Shown here: positions 28,389 through 36,265 of the stretch, piece after piece
Layout: each line of letters opens with the position of its first letter
Numbering within the stretch: the stretch's first letter is position 1
Source of the DNA: Collinsella aerofaciens ATCC 25986
Lineage (GTDB): Bacteria; Actinomycetota; Coriobacteriia; Coriobacteriales; Coriobacteriaceae
Direction: 5' to 3'
Length of the DNA stretch: 64,000 nucleotides
Assembly: GCF_010509075.1 (NCBI RefSeq)
Contig: NZ_CP048433.1
Span: forward strand, 1,674,001-1,738,000
Position numbers and translations under genes: made by a program
Notes under the pieces: generated by a model
Seen by the model: the letters and a program-made list of their open reading frames with translations, nothing else
Databases searched by the model: none
What the model was told of the DNA's origin: nothing

Positions 28389-28914
28389 AAATGTATGGGC
28401 TTCGAGCCCGTCCGGTCCTCTCAGTCATTCGCTGATCGGTTCCGTTCGATTCATATGGTTCTAGTATAGGAAAAGGAATTTCTCGGGGCCGCCTCTCGGC
28501 GGCCTTGCGAAAAACAAATCCAAGTTAGACCATTTCAAATGGTTCGATGTCTGCCCGGATGCGACACTTGAAGTGTCCATCCTCGCAGTATCCGGTTCTC
28601 AAGGTGCACGCCCCGCGGCTCATCCGGTTCCACCGGGCCGCGCGGCAAGGAGATATATTGCCAGACCGGAGGGGCCCCGGGGGCGGGAATCGCGCACTCC
28701 ATATTTTGTTCACAAATGAATAGATCCCTCAGTCGCGTCACTGAGGTTAAAACTGAAGCATTGGCTTCTGATATTGGCGATGACCAGCTGTTTTATGAGT
28801 ATTGAGACATCGGTCATCTCTGGAGCGCTACTTTACTCCAAAGGCATCAGCTATTTGTTTCCCATCGGTAAAAGGCGGGTTTTGTTCGCCAAGCGTTCTT
28901 ATATATAGATAGAT
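28389..28914 (-). promoter_or_regulatory. rRNA operon 2 leader and upstream region
   Basis: The leader matches operon 1 to about 28689, apart from a divergent patch at 28609-28628. Upstream the sequence is unrelated and AT-richer. A 7-bp hairpin CCTCAGT-CGCGTC-ACTGAGG lies around 28727-28746. The promoter should be between 28690 and 28900, but I cannot choose one reliably. No gene is visible in 28750-28914. Confidence 0.45.
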
Positions 28915-29003
28915 ACGGGTTCGAACCCGTGCACCGGCAACAAAAAAGACGGCCAACCGAAGTTGACCGTCTCAACAATCTTTGGGTGGGCCGTCAGGGG
29001 TTC
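28915..29003. repeat. Direct repeat copy 1: T-arm palindrome, terminator, truncated tRNA-Lys 3' end
   Basis: These 89 nt recur exactly at 29094-29182. On the plus strand the order is the T-arm-like palindrome ACGGGTTCGAACCCGT, the terminator hairpin of tRNA-Lys, then the tRNA-Lys 3' end, cut in the T-loop after GGGGTTC. Here the T-loop is followed by foreign hairpin sequence instead of the rest of a tRNA. Confidence 0.85.
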
Positions 29004-29093
29004 AGCCTGCTCCGCAGGCGGCCGCTGCGGCGCTTTCGCGCCTTGCGCGCTGCGCTGGCAAACGCTCACGCGTTTACTCAGCTCCGCGCCCCG
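29004..29093. repeat. Hairpin-rich insert between two tRNA-derived T-arm sequences (Lys locus)
   Basis: This GC-rich stretch contains small hairpins GCCTGC-TCC-GCAGGC, GGCGC-TTTC-GCGCC and AAACGC-TCAC-GCGTTT. It is alignable with the insert at 37863-37966 next to tRNA-Gly. It does not encode a protein. Confidence 0.65.
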
Positions 29094-29182
29094 ACGGGTT
29101 CGAACCCGTGCACCGGCAACAAAAAAGACGGCCAACCGAAGTTGACCGTCTCAACAATCTTTGGGTGGGCCGTCAGGGGTTC
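29094..29182. repeat. Direct repeat copy 2, overlapping the intact tRNA-Lys 3' end
   Basis: This second copy of the 89-nt repeat carries the T-arm palindrome and terminator and runs into the 3' end of the complete tRNA-Lys. Confidence 0.85.
29121..29150 (-). terminator. tRNA-Lys terminator
   Basis: On the minus strand GACGGTCAAC pairs with GTTGGCCGTC around the loop TTCG, followed by six T residues, 16 nt after the tRNA. A duplicate copy lies at 28942-28971. Confidence 0.85.
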
Positions 29183-29238
29183 GAACCCTGGACCTTGGGA
29201 TTAAAAGTCCCCTGCTCTGCCAGCTGAGCTAACGGCCC
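29166..29238 (-). tRNA. tRNA-Lys (anticodon TTT)
   Basis: This is a 73-nt cloverleaf with acceptor GGGCCGT/ACGGCCC, D-stem GCTC/GAGC, anticodon loop CTTTTAA and T-arm CAGGG-TTCGAAC-CCCTG, discriminator A. CCA is not encoded. The outermost anticodon-stem pair appears to be a G-A mismatch. Confidence 0.95.
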
Positions 29239-29247
29239 GCGGGTGGC

Positions 29248-29276
29248 ATTGTACCACGGTCTGGGACTATTCCCAA
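29248..29276 (-). promoter_or_regulatory. tRNA-Lys promoter
   Basis: On the minus strand TTGGGA (29276-29271), a 17-nt spacer and TACAAT (29253-29248) lie 9 nt upstream of the tRNA. The -35 lies inside the last codons of the aminopeptidase gene. Confidence 0.65.
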
Positions 29277-30547
29277 CTCCATTGGCCGTTCTGGAAAATC
29301 ACAACTTCACGTCCATCAGGCGTAATGCCCGTAATATCGATGTCGTCCGTGCCGATCATAAAATCGACGTGCGTGCTCGAGACGTTAACACCATGCTCCA
29401 GGAGCTCCTCCTTGGACATGTCGTACCCACCCTCGATGCATTCGGGGAAACCGACACCTAGCGCGAGATGGCAGCTAGCGTTCTCGTCATAGAGCGTATC
29501 GTAGAACAGAACACCACTTTCGCGGATCGGCGTGTTCTTGGAAATGAGCGCGACCTCTCCCAGGTGAGCAGCGCCCTCGTCAGTATCGATGATACTTGCG
29601 AGCGTTGCCTTGCCCACGCGGGCATCGTAGTCCACTACGCGGCCGGCCTTGAACTTAATCCAAAAATCGTCAACCTTGTTACCGTGGTGAATGAGCGGCA
29701 TAGCCGAATACACGATACCGTCGGCACGCATACGATCAGGCGAGGTGAAGACCTCCTCGGTGGGGATGTTGGGGAAGAAGGGGTGTCCATCGGGCGTCTT
29801 ACCCTTGCCGCCGGCCCACTCGTGACCCTTCGTCATGCCAATCGTCAGATCGGTTCCATTTGCCGCGGTGTAATGCAGGCGGTCAAAACGATTGTCGTTC
29901 AGGAAGCGCAGGTTCTTTTCGAACGCCGCGTCATGAAGCTCCCAGTCGCTCTCCGGGTCCTGGCCATCGGCACGAGCGGTGTGCAGAATCGCATTCCACA
30001 GCTTATAGATTGCAACCTCGTCGGCGTCTCCCAGGAACACCTCGTGTGCCCAAGCCACGACCGGAGCGCCGGCGATGCACCACGGATTGATGTTGTAATC
30101 CAGTCCACGGCGGAAAACTTTGCACTGCGTATTCCTCGCCTTGGATGCCGCGGCCGGCTTGGCTGGATCGATGCCCTTGAGGGCCGCAGGATCCGCACCC
30201 TCGATAAAGATAAAGCAGGCACCGTCCTGGGCCAGGGAATCCAGTTGCAGGCGCTTCCACTCGGGCGTCTGCTCAAAATAGCTTTTATCGACATGCTCGT
30301 ACGTGAGCCTCGTCACGGCATCGTCAGCCCAAACAACCGTCACGTGACCAGCGCCGGCGGCATAAGCCTCCGCGACCACCACGCGGGCAAAAGGCGCGCA
30401 CTCGACCGGAGACTGAACGACGACCTCCTGGCCGGGTTTGACGTTTACGCCCTTGCGGACGACCAGGCGCGCGTAGTTTTTAATCTTGGGCTCCAGGGCC
30501 TTCATGCCCTCCAGAGCCTCTTCGACCGTCAGGGCAGCTCGAATCAT
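29267..30547 (-). CDS. M29-family aminopeptidase (AmpS/PepS type)
   Basis: This 426-residue cytoplasmic metallo-aminopeptidase belongs to the thermophilic-aminopeptidase family. It releases N-terminal residues and uses two metal ions. Expected ligands are visible in EEVFTSPDRM, in LFYDTLYDENASCHLALG (Glu and His) and in THVDFMIGTDDIDI (His and Asp). The ATG at 30547 was chosen because GGAG lies 6 nt upstream; an ATG four codons earlier has no ribosome site. The gene is single, and the promoter of tRNA-Lys overlaps its 3' end. Confidence 0.92.
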   Translation of the reverse strand: MIRAALTVEEALEGMKALEPKIKNYARLVVRKGVNVKPGQEVVVQSPVECAPFARVVVAEAYAAGAGHVTVVWADDAVTRLTYEHVDKSYFEQTPEWKRLQLDSLAQDGACFIFIEGADPAALKGIDPAKPAAASKARNTQCKVFRRGLDYNINPWCIAGAPVVAWAHEVFLGDADEVAIYKLWNAILHTARADGQDPESDWELHDAAFEKNLRFLNDNRFDRLHYTAANGTDLTIGMTKGHEWAGGKGKTPDGHPFFPNIPTEEVFTSPDRMRADGIVYSAMPLIHHGNKVDDFWIKFKAGRVVDYDARVGKATLASIIDTDEGAAHLGEVALISKNTPIRESGVLFYDTLYDENASCHLALGVGFPECIEGGYDMSKEELLEHGVNVSSTHVDFMIGTDDIDITGITPDGREVVIFQNGQWSWE

Positions 30548-30570
30548 GTGCCACTCCATCTATCTATAGA

Positions 30571-30606
30571 ACAGTAAAAAGGCGCGCCGCAAAAACGACG
30601 CGCCTT
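30571..30606 (-). terminator. Terminator of the purC / membrane protein operon
   Basis: On the minus strand AAGGCGCG pairs with CGCGCCTT around a T-rich loop, followed by TTTTTAC. Confidence 0.8.
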
Positions 30607-30636
30607 ATATCTTAGCGATAAGTATGAATGCAAACG

Positions 30637-31212
30637 CTACTTCTTCTTGGAGTCCTTCTGGTCCTCCTCGGCAGCCGCGCGCTCAATAAGAGCGTTGAGC
30701 TTGTTCTCGGACATGCCCTCGGCCTGCGCGCGGTACATGTTGCGCAAGGGACGAATACGAGCGAAGTCGTAGATAAAGTCACCTAGGATGATGACATAGG
30801 ACAAAACGATGCCGACCATCTGGACAGGGCTGGACACCATGCCAGCGGGAGCGAAGTACAGCGAGGCCCAAATTGCCACGACGAGCACCATGCCAATGGC
30901 GAGCACAATCCACCAGATGCGACGGCGCTTGGTGTAGTCCTCGTCCTGCTTGAGGAGGATATTCGACACCGTATAGATGCGGTCCTCCTTGGCGCGCTGC
31001 TTGGCCTTGCGGGCGCGCTTCTCCTCTTTAGAGAGGCCCTCGAGGTTCTCGCCCTTCTCGAGCTCTTTGCGGCGTGCCTTAGACGAAGCCGGCACGACGC
31101 GAACGGAGCTCGCTGCTTGGCGGGCGGGCTTAGCAGATGCGGCAGACTTGCGCGCAACCCCGGTAACTTCGTGGGATTGCGTGCGCTTGTTCGTGGCGCT
31201 ACGGGTACTCAC
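30637..31212 (-). CDS. Two-TM membrane protein of unknown function
   Basis: I do not recognise this 191-residue protein. The first ~98 residues are very basic and Ala/Lys-rich (KARRKELEKGENLEGLSKEEK, then ARKAKQRAKEDR) and probably helical or disordered. Two transmembrane helices follow (about 99-120 and 128-150), then a 40-residue charged tail ending DQKDSKKK. The start is a GTG at 31212 directly after the purC TAA, with GGAG 9 nt upstream, so it is translationally linked to purC. Nothing ties it functionally to purine synthesis. Confidence 0.7.
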   Translation of the reverse strand: MSTRSATNKRTQSHEVTGVARKSAASAKPARQAASSVRVVPASSKARRKELEKGENLEGLSKEEKRARKAKQRAKEDRIYTVSNILLKQDEDYTKRRRIWWIVLAIGMVLVVAIWASLYFAPAGMVSSPVQMVGIVLSYVIILGDFIYDFARIRPLRNMYRAQAEGMSENKLNALIERAAAEEDQKDSKKK

Positions 31213-32100
31213 TTATGCGTTCTCCTTCATGCTTGTGAACTGGGAGCCCGTGATGATCTGGAAGGCCTCGCGATAGCGCTCGGACGTGCCATCGATGACC
31301 TCGGCGGGCAGGTGCGGGGTCTCCCCCGTCATATCCCAGTTGGCCTTGAGCCAATTGCGGACGAATTGCTTGTCGTAGCTAGGCTGGATCTTGCCCTCCT
31401 CGTAGCTGGCAGCAGGCCAGAAACGGCTGGAGTCGGGCGTGAGACACTCGTCGATCAGCGTGACCTTGCCATCAATAACACCAAACTCGAACTTGGTGTC
31501 GGCAATGATGATGCCACGGGTCGCGGCGTACTCGGCGGCAGCCTTGTAGATCTTGAGGGAAAGGTCACGAATCTGCGTGGCGATGTCCTCGCCCACGATC
31601 TCGCAGCAACGCTCGAACGAGATGTTCTCGTCGTGGTCACCGATCTCGGCCTTCGTGGACGGCGTGAACAGCGGCTCAGGAAGCTTGGAAGCCTCGGTCA
31701 GGCCCTCAGGCAGCTGGATGCCGCAGACGGTGCCGTTCTCGTCGTAGGTCTTCTTGCCCGAACCGGTCAGATAGCCGCGGACGATGCACTCGATAGGAAT
31801 CGTCTGGGCCTTCTTAACCAGCATGGCGCGGCCAGCGAGGTAGTCACGATACTCAGCAAACTCCTCGGGGAACTCCGCCGGGTCGATGGAAACGAGATGG
31901 TTGGGGACGATGTCGGCAAACTTATCGAACCAGAATGCCGAGATGCGATTGAGTACCTCTCCCTTAAACGGAATCTCGTCGGGAAGAATGAAGTCGAACG
32001 CAGAAATGCGGTCGGTGGCGACCATCAGCAGGTTTTCACCGGCATCGTAAATATCACGAACCTTGCCACGGGAATCCGGACGACGCTCCATCGTTGTCAC
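31213..32100 (-). CDS. purC: SAICAR synthetase (phosphoribosylaminoimidazole-succinocarboxamide synthase)
   Basis: This 295-residue enzyme ligates aspartate to CAIR using ATP in de novo purine synthesis. Family motifs are RGKVRDIYD, ATDRISAFD, IECIVRGYLTGS, DTKFEFG and DECLTPDSSRFW. I chose the GTG at 32100, 8 nt after AAGGAG. A GTG three codons upstream overlaps that ribosome site, and an ATG three codons downstream is too far from it. Its partner for the next step, purB, is 4 kb away on the same strand. It forms a transcript with the membrane protein gene downstream. Confidence 0.95.
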   Translation of the reverse strand: MTTMERRPDSRGKVRDIYDAGENLLMVATDRISAFDFILPDEIPFKGEVLNRISAFWFDKFADIVPNHLVSIDPAEFPEEFAEYRDYLAGRAMLVKKAQTIPIECIVRGYLTGSGKKTYDENGTVCGIQLPEGLTEASKLPEPLFTPSTKAEIGDHDENISFERCCEIVGEDIATQIRDLSLKIYKAAAEYAATRGIIIADTKFEFGVIDGKVTLIDECLTPDSSRFWPAASYEEGKIQPSYDKQFVRNWLKANWDMTGETPHLPAEVIDGTSERYREAFQIITGSQFTSMKENA

Positions 32101-32209
32101 GTGAGTCACTCCTTACCTAAATACGACAGAAATGCGGGTTCTTTCCCGCATGTTTTCGCAAACTCGGAGCGGCAGGGACGCGGCCCCTCCTTCACCGAAT
32201 AGCGAAAAG

Positions 32210-33775
32210 CTAGTGCTCCATTGTAGTAGATGCCGCGTCTGCCGTGTGCTCGCGGGGCAGATGAATTGTAAAAGTCGTACCCTTTCCAAGCTCCGACTCC
32301 ACGGATATGTAGCCATGGTGACGCTCGACGATCTGCTTGGTCACGGCGAGGCCAACGCCCAGGCCGCCAGCTTCGCGGGCGCGGCTGGCATCGGCGCGCC
32401 AAAACCGCCCGAAGATGCGCGACAAATCGTCCTTGGCAATACCGATGCCGGTATCAGAAACGGCAATGCTGACGTGCTTGCGGTCACTGAGCACCGACAC
32501 CACGACCCAACCGCCCTCGGGGGTGTAGCGCATGGCGTTGCTCATGAGGTTGATAACACATTGCGTGATCATGTCGGGATCGGCCTCGACGACATCGTCG
32601 TGACCCTGGGTCTCGTCCGCAAAACGCAGGCGCAGATCGCGGTCGACAAACAGGCGCTCCTGGGCATTAACGATGGAACGCACGAAAGGAACCATGTCCA
32701 CCGGCTCAAGGTTGAGCGGAGCCGTGCTGTTTTCCATGCGCGACAGGTCGAGCATCTGCTGCACCAGACGAGCCAGGCGACGCGTCTCGGAAGCAACGGT
32801 TTCCAAATGCTCATCGTCGGTGGGATACACGCCATCCTGCATGGCCTCGACCGTTGCGAGCATGGCCATAAGCGGCGTGCGAAGCTCGTGTGCAACGTCT
32901 GAGGTCAGGCGCTTCTCGTGTTTCATATCCTTCTCGAGCGAGGTGGCCATCTCATCGAAGGTCTCACCCAGCTGATCGATCTCGTCATCACCGCGCAGCC
33001 CCGTGCGAGCCGACAGGTCGCCGTCACGGATTTGCTTTGCGGTACTGGTGATGCGATGAATCGGTTTGGTGAGCATGCGCGACACGAGCGATCCGATAAC
33101 GACCGAAATGCAGATTGCAACAACCGCGGCGAGGGCCATGGCGTTAAAGGTCTTCTCCCTAAACGCAGAGTCCGCCTTGGTGAGCAGAGCGTCGGAGCCG
33201 ATGGCCCACAGCTTTACCTGTCCGACATGCTCGCCGGAAGACGTTACAATCTCGACGTTAGCAACGCTATCGGAGTCGGTTGGAGCAGACGAGACCGGGC
33301 TATGCGATGCCCTCTTGCCGCTCGTGTCGTCGGTCGTAGCCTGGTTTTCGCGTACATCGGCGGTGGCGCTTGCCGAGGGCCAGGAATCGTCATAAACGAT
33401 CACACCCTTTTTATTGACGACCTGCATGCCCAGATCGTCGGAAACCAAACTCGACGTTGCGACCGTGCGCAGTTCTCCCGCGGTCCAAGAGCCGTTTTCC
33501 TCATATGAGGTCGCCAACTTCTCGGCAGCGGAATTTGCGATTTCGACGATATTGGAGCGTGTGTAATCCGAAAAGACCGTGCCCCACACAACAGAGACAA
33601 CGCCCACCAGCACCAATACCGTCATGAGCGATGTCAGAGCAAAAGCAAGTGCCATGCGCGAGGGATAGCTCATCGTTGGCCGTGAATCGGAACGAGGCGT
33701 GTTCCAACTAGCCTTGGAACCCGCCTCGCTCTCCTGCTTGTGCTTTTGTCCGATTTCAAAGCGCGCAGGTGTCAT
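32210..33775 (-). CDS. Sensor histidine kinase, two-component system
   Basis: This 521-residue membrane kinase has TM1 at about 41-65 and an extracytoplasmic domain of about 140 residues with a Ser/Thr/Asp-rich stretch. TM2 is at about 210-232, then a HAMP domain, the phospho-acceptor box TSDVAHELRTPL, the N-box CVINLMSNAMRYTPEGG, the G1 box DTGIGIAKDD and the G2 box GLGVGLAV. It phosphorylates the OmpR-type regulator encoded 11 nt upstream. The start ATG at 33775 has GGGAAA upstream. The long pre-TM cytoplasmic stretch of ~40 residues is unusual but may be real. The stimulus is unknown; the layout resembles BaeS/CssS-type envelope-stress kinases. Confidence 0.92.
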   Translation of the reverse strand: MTPARFEIGQKHKQESEAGSKASWNTPRSDSRPTMSYPSRMALAFALTSLMTVLVLVGVVSVVWGTVFSDYTRSNIVEIANSAAEKLATSYEENGSWTAGELRTVATSSLVSDDLGMQVVNKKGVIVYDDSWPSASATADVRENQATTDDTSGKRASHSPVSSAPTDSDSVANVEIVTSSGEHVGQVKLWAIGSDALLTKADSAFREKTFNAMALAAVVAICISVVIGSLVSRMLTKPIHRITSTAKQIRDGDLSARTGLRGDDEIDQLGETFDEMATSLEKDMKHEKRLTSDVAHELRTPLMAMLATVEAMQDGVYPTDDEHLETVASETRRLARLVQQMLDLSRMENSTAPLNLEPVDMVPFVRSIVNAQERLFVDRDLRLRFADETQGHDDVVEADPDMITQCVINLMSNAMRYTPEGGWVVVSVLSDRKHVSIAVSDTGIGIAKDDLSRIFGRFWRADASRAREAGGLGVGLAVTKQIVERHHGYISVESELGKGTTFTIHLPREHTADAASTTMEH

Positions 33776-33786
33776 ATGTGATTTCC

Positions 33787-34509
33787 CTATTTCTCGTCCG
33801 ACTTATCGGTCTTGGCCGGAGCCTCGAAGCGATAGCCGACACCATGGACGGTGTAGAGCCACTTGGGCTTCTTGGGATCATCGCCCAGCTTGGCGCGAAG
33901 ATTCTTCACGTGGCTATCGATGGTGCGCTCATAGCCCTCAAAGTCATACCCGAGCACTTTCTCGACCAGCTCCATGCGGTTATACACACGGCCGGGATGG
34001 CGGGCAAGCGTGGTGAGCAGCTTGAACTCGGAAGCCGTCAGATCGACTTCCTTGCCCTCGACCAAGATCTTGTGGCCCGAGATATCGATGACCAGATCGC
34101 CGAAGTCGAGTACCTCGACGGCGGGCTCGTCGGCCTGATGGGCACGGCGGAACAGAGCGCGAACGCGGGCGACGAGCTCGCGCGGCGAGAACGGCTTAAT
34201 CAGATAGTCGTCGGCGCCGAGCTCAAGACCGATAATACGGTCCTCGATCTCGCCCTTAGCCGTCAGCATGATGATGGGGACATCCGAGGTATCGCGAATG
34301 GTGCGGCAAACGCGCTCGCCGGGAATCTTGGGGAGCATAAGGTCGAGCACGACCAGGTCGAACTGATGCTTCTCGAACTCCTCGATCGCGGACTGGCCGT
34401 CGCCGACGCCCACAACCCAGTAGCCTTCGCGCTCGAGATAGGCAGCGACGGCGTCACGGATTGCCTTCTCATCCTCGACCAGCAGAATCTTTTTTGCATC
34501 TGAAGCCAT
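33787..34509 (-). CDS. OmpR/PhoB-family response regulator
   Basis: This 240-residue regulator has a receiver domain (acidic pocket VEDEK, phospho-acceptor Asp in VVLDLMLPK, Lys in YLIKPFSP). A winged-helix DNA-binding domain follows, with ERTIDSHVKNLRAKLGDD and the closing VHGVGYRF. It is the first gene of the two-component operon, 11 nt before the kinase gene. The ATG at 34509 follows a GGGGGG stretch; a TTG seven codons upstream is in frame but less likely. Targets are unknown. Confidence 0.94.
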   Translation of the reverse strand: MASDAKKILLVEDEKAIRDAVAAYLEREGYWVVGVGDGQSAIEEFEKHQFDLVVLDLMLPKIPGERVCRTIRDTSDVPIIMLTAKGEIEDRIIGLELGADDYLIKPFSPRELVARVRALFRRAHQADEPAVEVLDFGDLVIDISGHKILVEGKEVDLTASEFKLLTTLARHPGRVYNRMELVEKVLGYDFEGYERTIDSHVKNLRAKLGDDPKKPKWLYTVHGVGYRFEAPAKTDKSDEK

Positions 34510-34564
34510 AACACGGCCCCCCTGTCTCAATTAGCTAAGAACAAGCCCATTTTAACGCACCTGA

Positions 34565-34603
34565 GCCCGCCGGATGCCGCTATGACGCGGCAGCTCGGCG
34601 GGC
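34565..34603. terminator. Imperfect GC-rich hairpin between operons
   Basis: GCCCGCCG (34565-34572) pairs with CGGCGGGC (34596-34603), with an inner TGCCGC/GCGGCA stem. It lies between the lipoprotein gene and the response regulator gene and has no clear U-tract on either side, so terminator activity is likely but not certain. Confidence 0.5.
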
Positions 34604-34662
34604 GGTACTCACAATTACAACGCGTTTATTCCCCTGTTGGCGCCTTTTTAACCCCTCTAAGC

Positions 34663-35874
34663 TTAAAGAGAGAATAGGCGTGCAGTGACCGTCTCTGGTA
34701 TACCCTGGCTGTTACGCACCGTGGCGTACGTAAGGAATGAGTCCGATTTTCCCGCCGTAGCTGGATAATCGCCATACTCCAAAGCGCGGTCGGGCGACAG
34801 CAGCGAGCCATAGGTCTTGGTAGAGGTGTCGATCAGAAAATGCGACGCCTGTACCTTAACAAGGTATTTATTCTTCTTGCCAGCCGCACATGCGAGCGGC
34901 TCGCGTGACAGAAAGAGGTACGGCCCTCCCTCATTACCGATATACGTGCCCATATTGCCCAGGCTGCCCACGCCACTATAGGCCGCCTCGATAGAAAACA
35001 CGAAGGTATCGCCCATATATACGGCCTCGAAAGGCGAGACTGACGAGGGAAGGACTAGCTGGGCACGCTTGGTGTTGTTGCCGTCGGTCAGATCGATTGC
35101 CGTTATGCCGTAGTAGACGCCCTCGTCGTTGCGGACACGCGGCGAGATGGTCAAAATGCCGTCGCTCGCGCGCGGGGCCGATGCAAAGCGGCCCGTCGAT
35201 TTCCAAATTGTCTCGGCCTTGGATTCATCAAGCGAGCGACGATAGCAAAACGAATCACTACTCGTTTTATTGCCGCCTGCCGAAGGCATTTTATACCAGA
35301 TGACCGATGACCCGAACGCCGTAAACAGGGGCGGATCATAGTCCTTGCCACCTCGATCGAGCTCAACCACGTCGCCAGAGAGCGAAGCGCCCGACAGATT
35401 TTGAGCGTAGAGCTTCCACGATGAATTGGCAAAGTTCATCTCAACCCACGCGAATACGCCGTCGCCGGCACGGACATCGTAGAATGCATATCCCGTGCCC
35501 TCGATAGGATCCTCGATTAATGTGGTAAGCGAGCCATCACCCAGGTTGAGCACACCGAGTGTGTTGGCGTGCAGCGCCGATGCGGGCGCCATCATCGCCG
35601 CGGCGTAATCGCCGTCGCAGTAGTACAGCAGCGTACCCAGAGGCAGCGTCCACGACGCCGCCGGCTCAAGATCGATGTCGACTGCCTCGTACTCATCCGT
35701 AATCGAGATGATCTTGGAATCGTCCTTGATAACCTGCGGCTCGCCGGCGGCATCATCGCTGGTGCCCGTTTTTTTCGAGCATCCGGCAAGCACCGTGGCA
35801 GCGCCCGCGGCAGCCCCACCGAGTACAAAGCCGCGACGCGATATTCCGTTCTTGATGTGATCGGCGATACCCAT
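34663..35874 (-). CDS. Tat-type lipoprotein, possibly beta-propeller
   Basis: This 403-residue protein has the twin-arginine motif SRRGFVLGG and lipobox LAGC (Cys32), so it is predicted to be folded before export and then lipid-anchored outside. The mature part is rich in short repeated beta segments with Trp/Tyr-Ala blocks (for example GVFAWVEMNFANSSWKLYA, SSVIWYK, DTFVFSIEAAYSG), in keeping with a beta-propeller. No catalytic motif is seen. The ATG at 35874 overlaps the TAA of the TSCPD gene (TAATG), so the pair is coupled. The function is unknown. Confidence 0.72.
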   Translation of the reverse strand: MGIADHIKNGISRRGFVLGGAAAGAATVLAGCSKKTGTSDDAAGEPQVIKDDSKIISITDEYEAVDIDLEPAASWTLPLGTLLYYCDGDYAAAMMAPASALHANTLGVLNLGDGSLTTLIEDPIEGTGYAFYDVRAGDGVFAWVEMNFANSSWKLYAQNLSGASLSGDVVELDRGGKDYDPPLFTAFGSSVIWYKMPSAGGNKTSSDSFCYRRSLDESKAETIWKSTGRFASAPRASDGILTISPRVRNDEGVYYGITAIDLTDGNNTKRAQLVLPSSVSPFEAVYMGDTFVFSIEAAYSGVGSLGNMGTYIGNEGGPYLFLSREPLACAAGKKNKYLVKVQASHFLIDTSTKTYGSLLSPDRALEYGDYPATAGKSDSFLTYATVRNSQGIPETVTARLFSL

Positions 35875-36137
35875 TAGGCGATCTCGGTGCGAGCGGCCTC
35901 GATAGCGCGTGTAAGCTGGTCGGCGCAGGAGGTCTTTTTCATACCGCAGGTATTACCGGCGAGAACCTCGATTACGCGATCGGCAGGAGCGCCCTCGACC
36001 AGCTTGGAGATAGCCTTGAGATTGCCGTCGCAGCCGCCGGTAAACTCAACGCCCATCACCTTGTTGCCGTCATCGGAAAGATCAAGGTGAATATTGCGAG
36101 CACACACGCCCTGAGGCTTGTAATCAAACGAAATCAT
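35874..36137 (-). CDS. TSCPD-domain protein (TIGR03905-like)
   Basis: This 87-residue protein carries the TSCPD hallmark as TSCADQL near the C-terminus and three other cysteines (GVCARN, GGCDGN, NTCGMK). TSCPD domains occur alone, as here, or at the C-terminus of adenosylcobalamin-dependent ribonucleotide reductases, where the cysteines are thought to bind metal. The start ATG at 36137 follows GAGGGGAT. It is coupled to the downstream lipoprotein gene by a 1-nt overlap. The role of the stand-alone family is not established. Confidence 0.82.
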   Translation of the reverse strand: MISFDYKPQGVCARNIHLDLSDDGNKVMGVEFTGGCDGNLKAISKLVEGAPADRVIEVLAGNTCGMKKTSCADQLTRAIEAARTEIA

Positions 36138-36201
36138 GCGATCCCCTCTCAGAATGTTATTCGAGACGACTATTATCCCCGTCTTTCCCTAAATGCAACG
36201 A

Positions 36202-36239
36202 GGCGCTTTGCCGGCAACACACATTACCAGCAAAGCGCC
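36202..36239 (-). terminator. Hairpin after purB
   Basis: GGCGCTTTGC (36202-36211) pairs perfectly with GCAAAGCGCC (36230-36239) around an 18-nt loop, 27 nt after the purB stop. The T-content after the stem on the minus strand is weak. Confidence 0.6.
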
Positions 36240-36265
36240 CTAAAAAGCTAACGTTATGCCCGAAC

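Noticed and set aside
28915-29182. Possible CRISPR array or tandem satellite at tRNA-Lys
   Set aside because: Only two copies, an 89-nt repeat derived from tRNA and terminator sequence, and no cas genes.
28899-29227. Several short frames through the tRNA-Lys repeat region
   Set aside because: They read through the duplicated tRNA, terminator and hairpin sequence and contain no protein-like composition.
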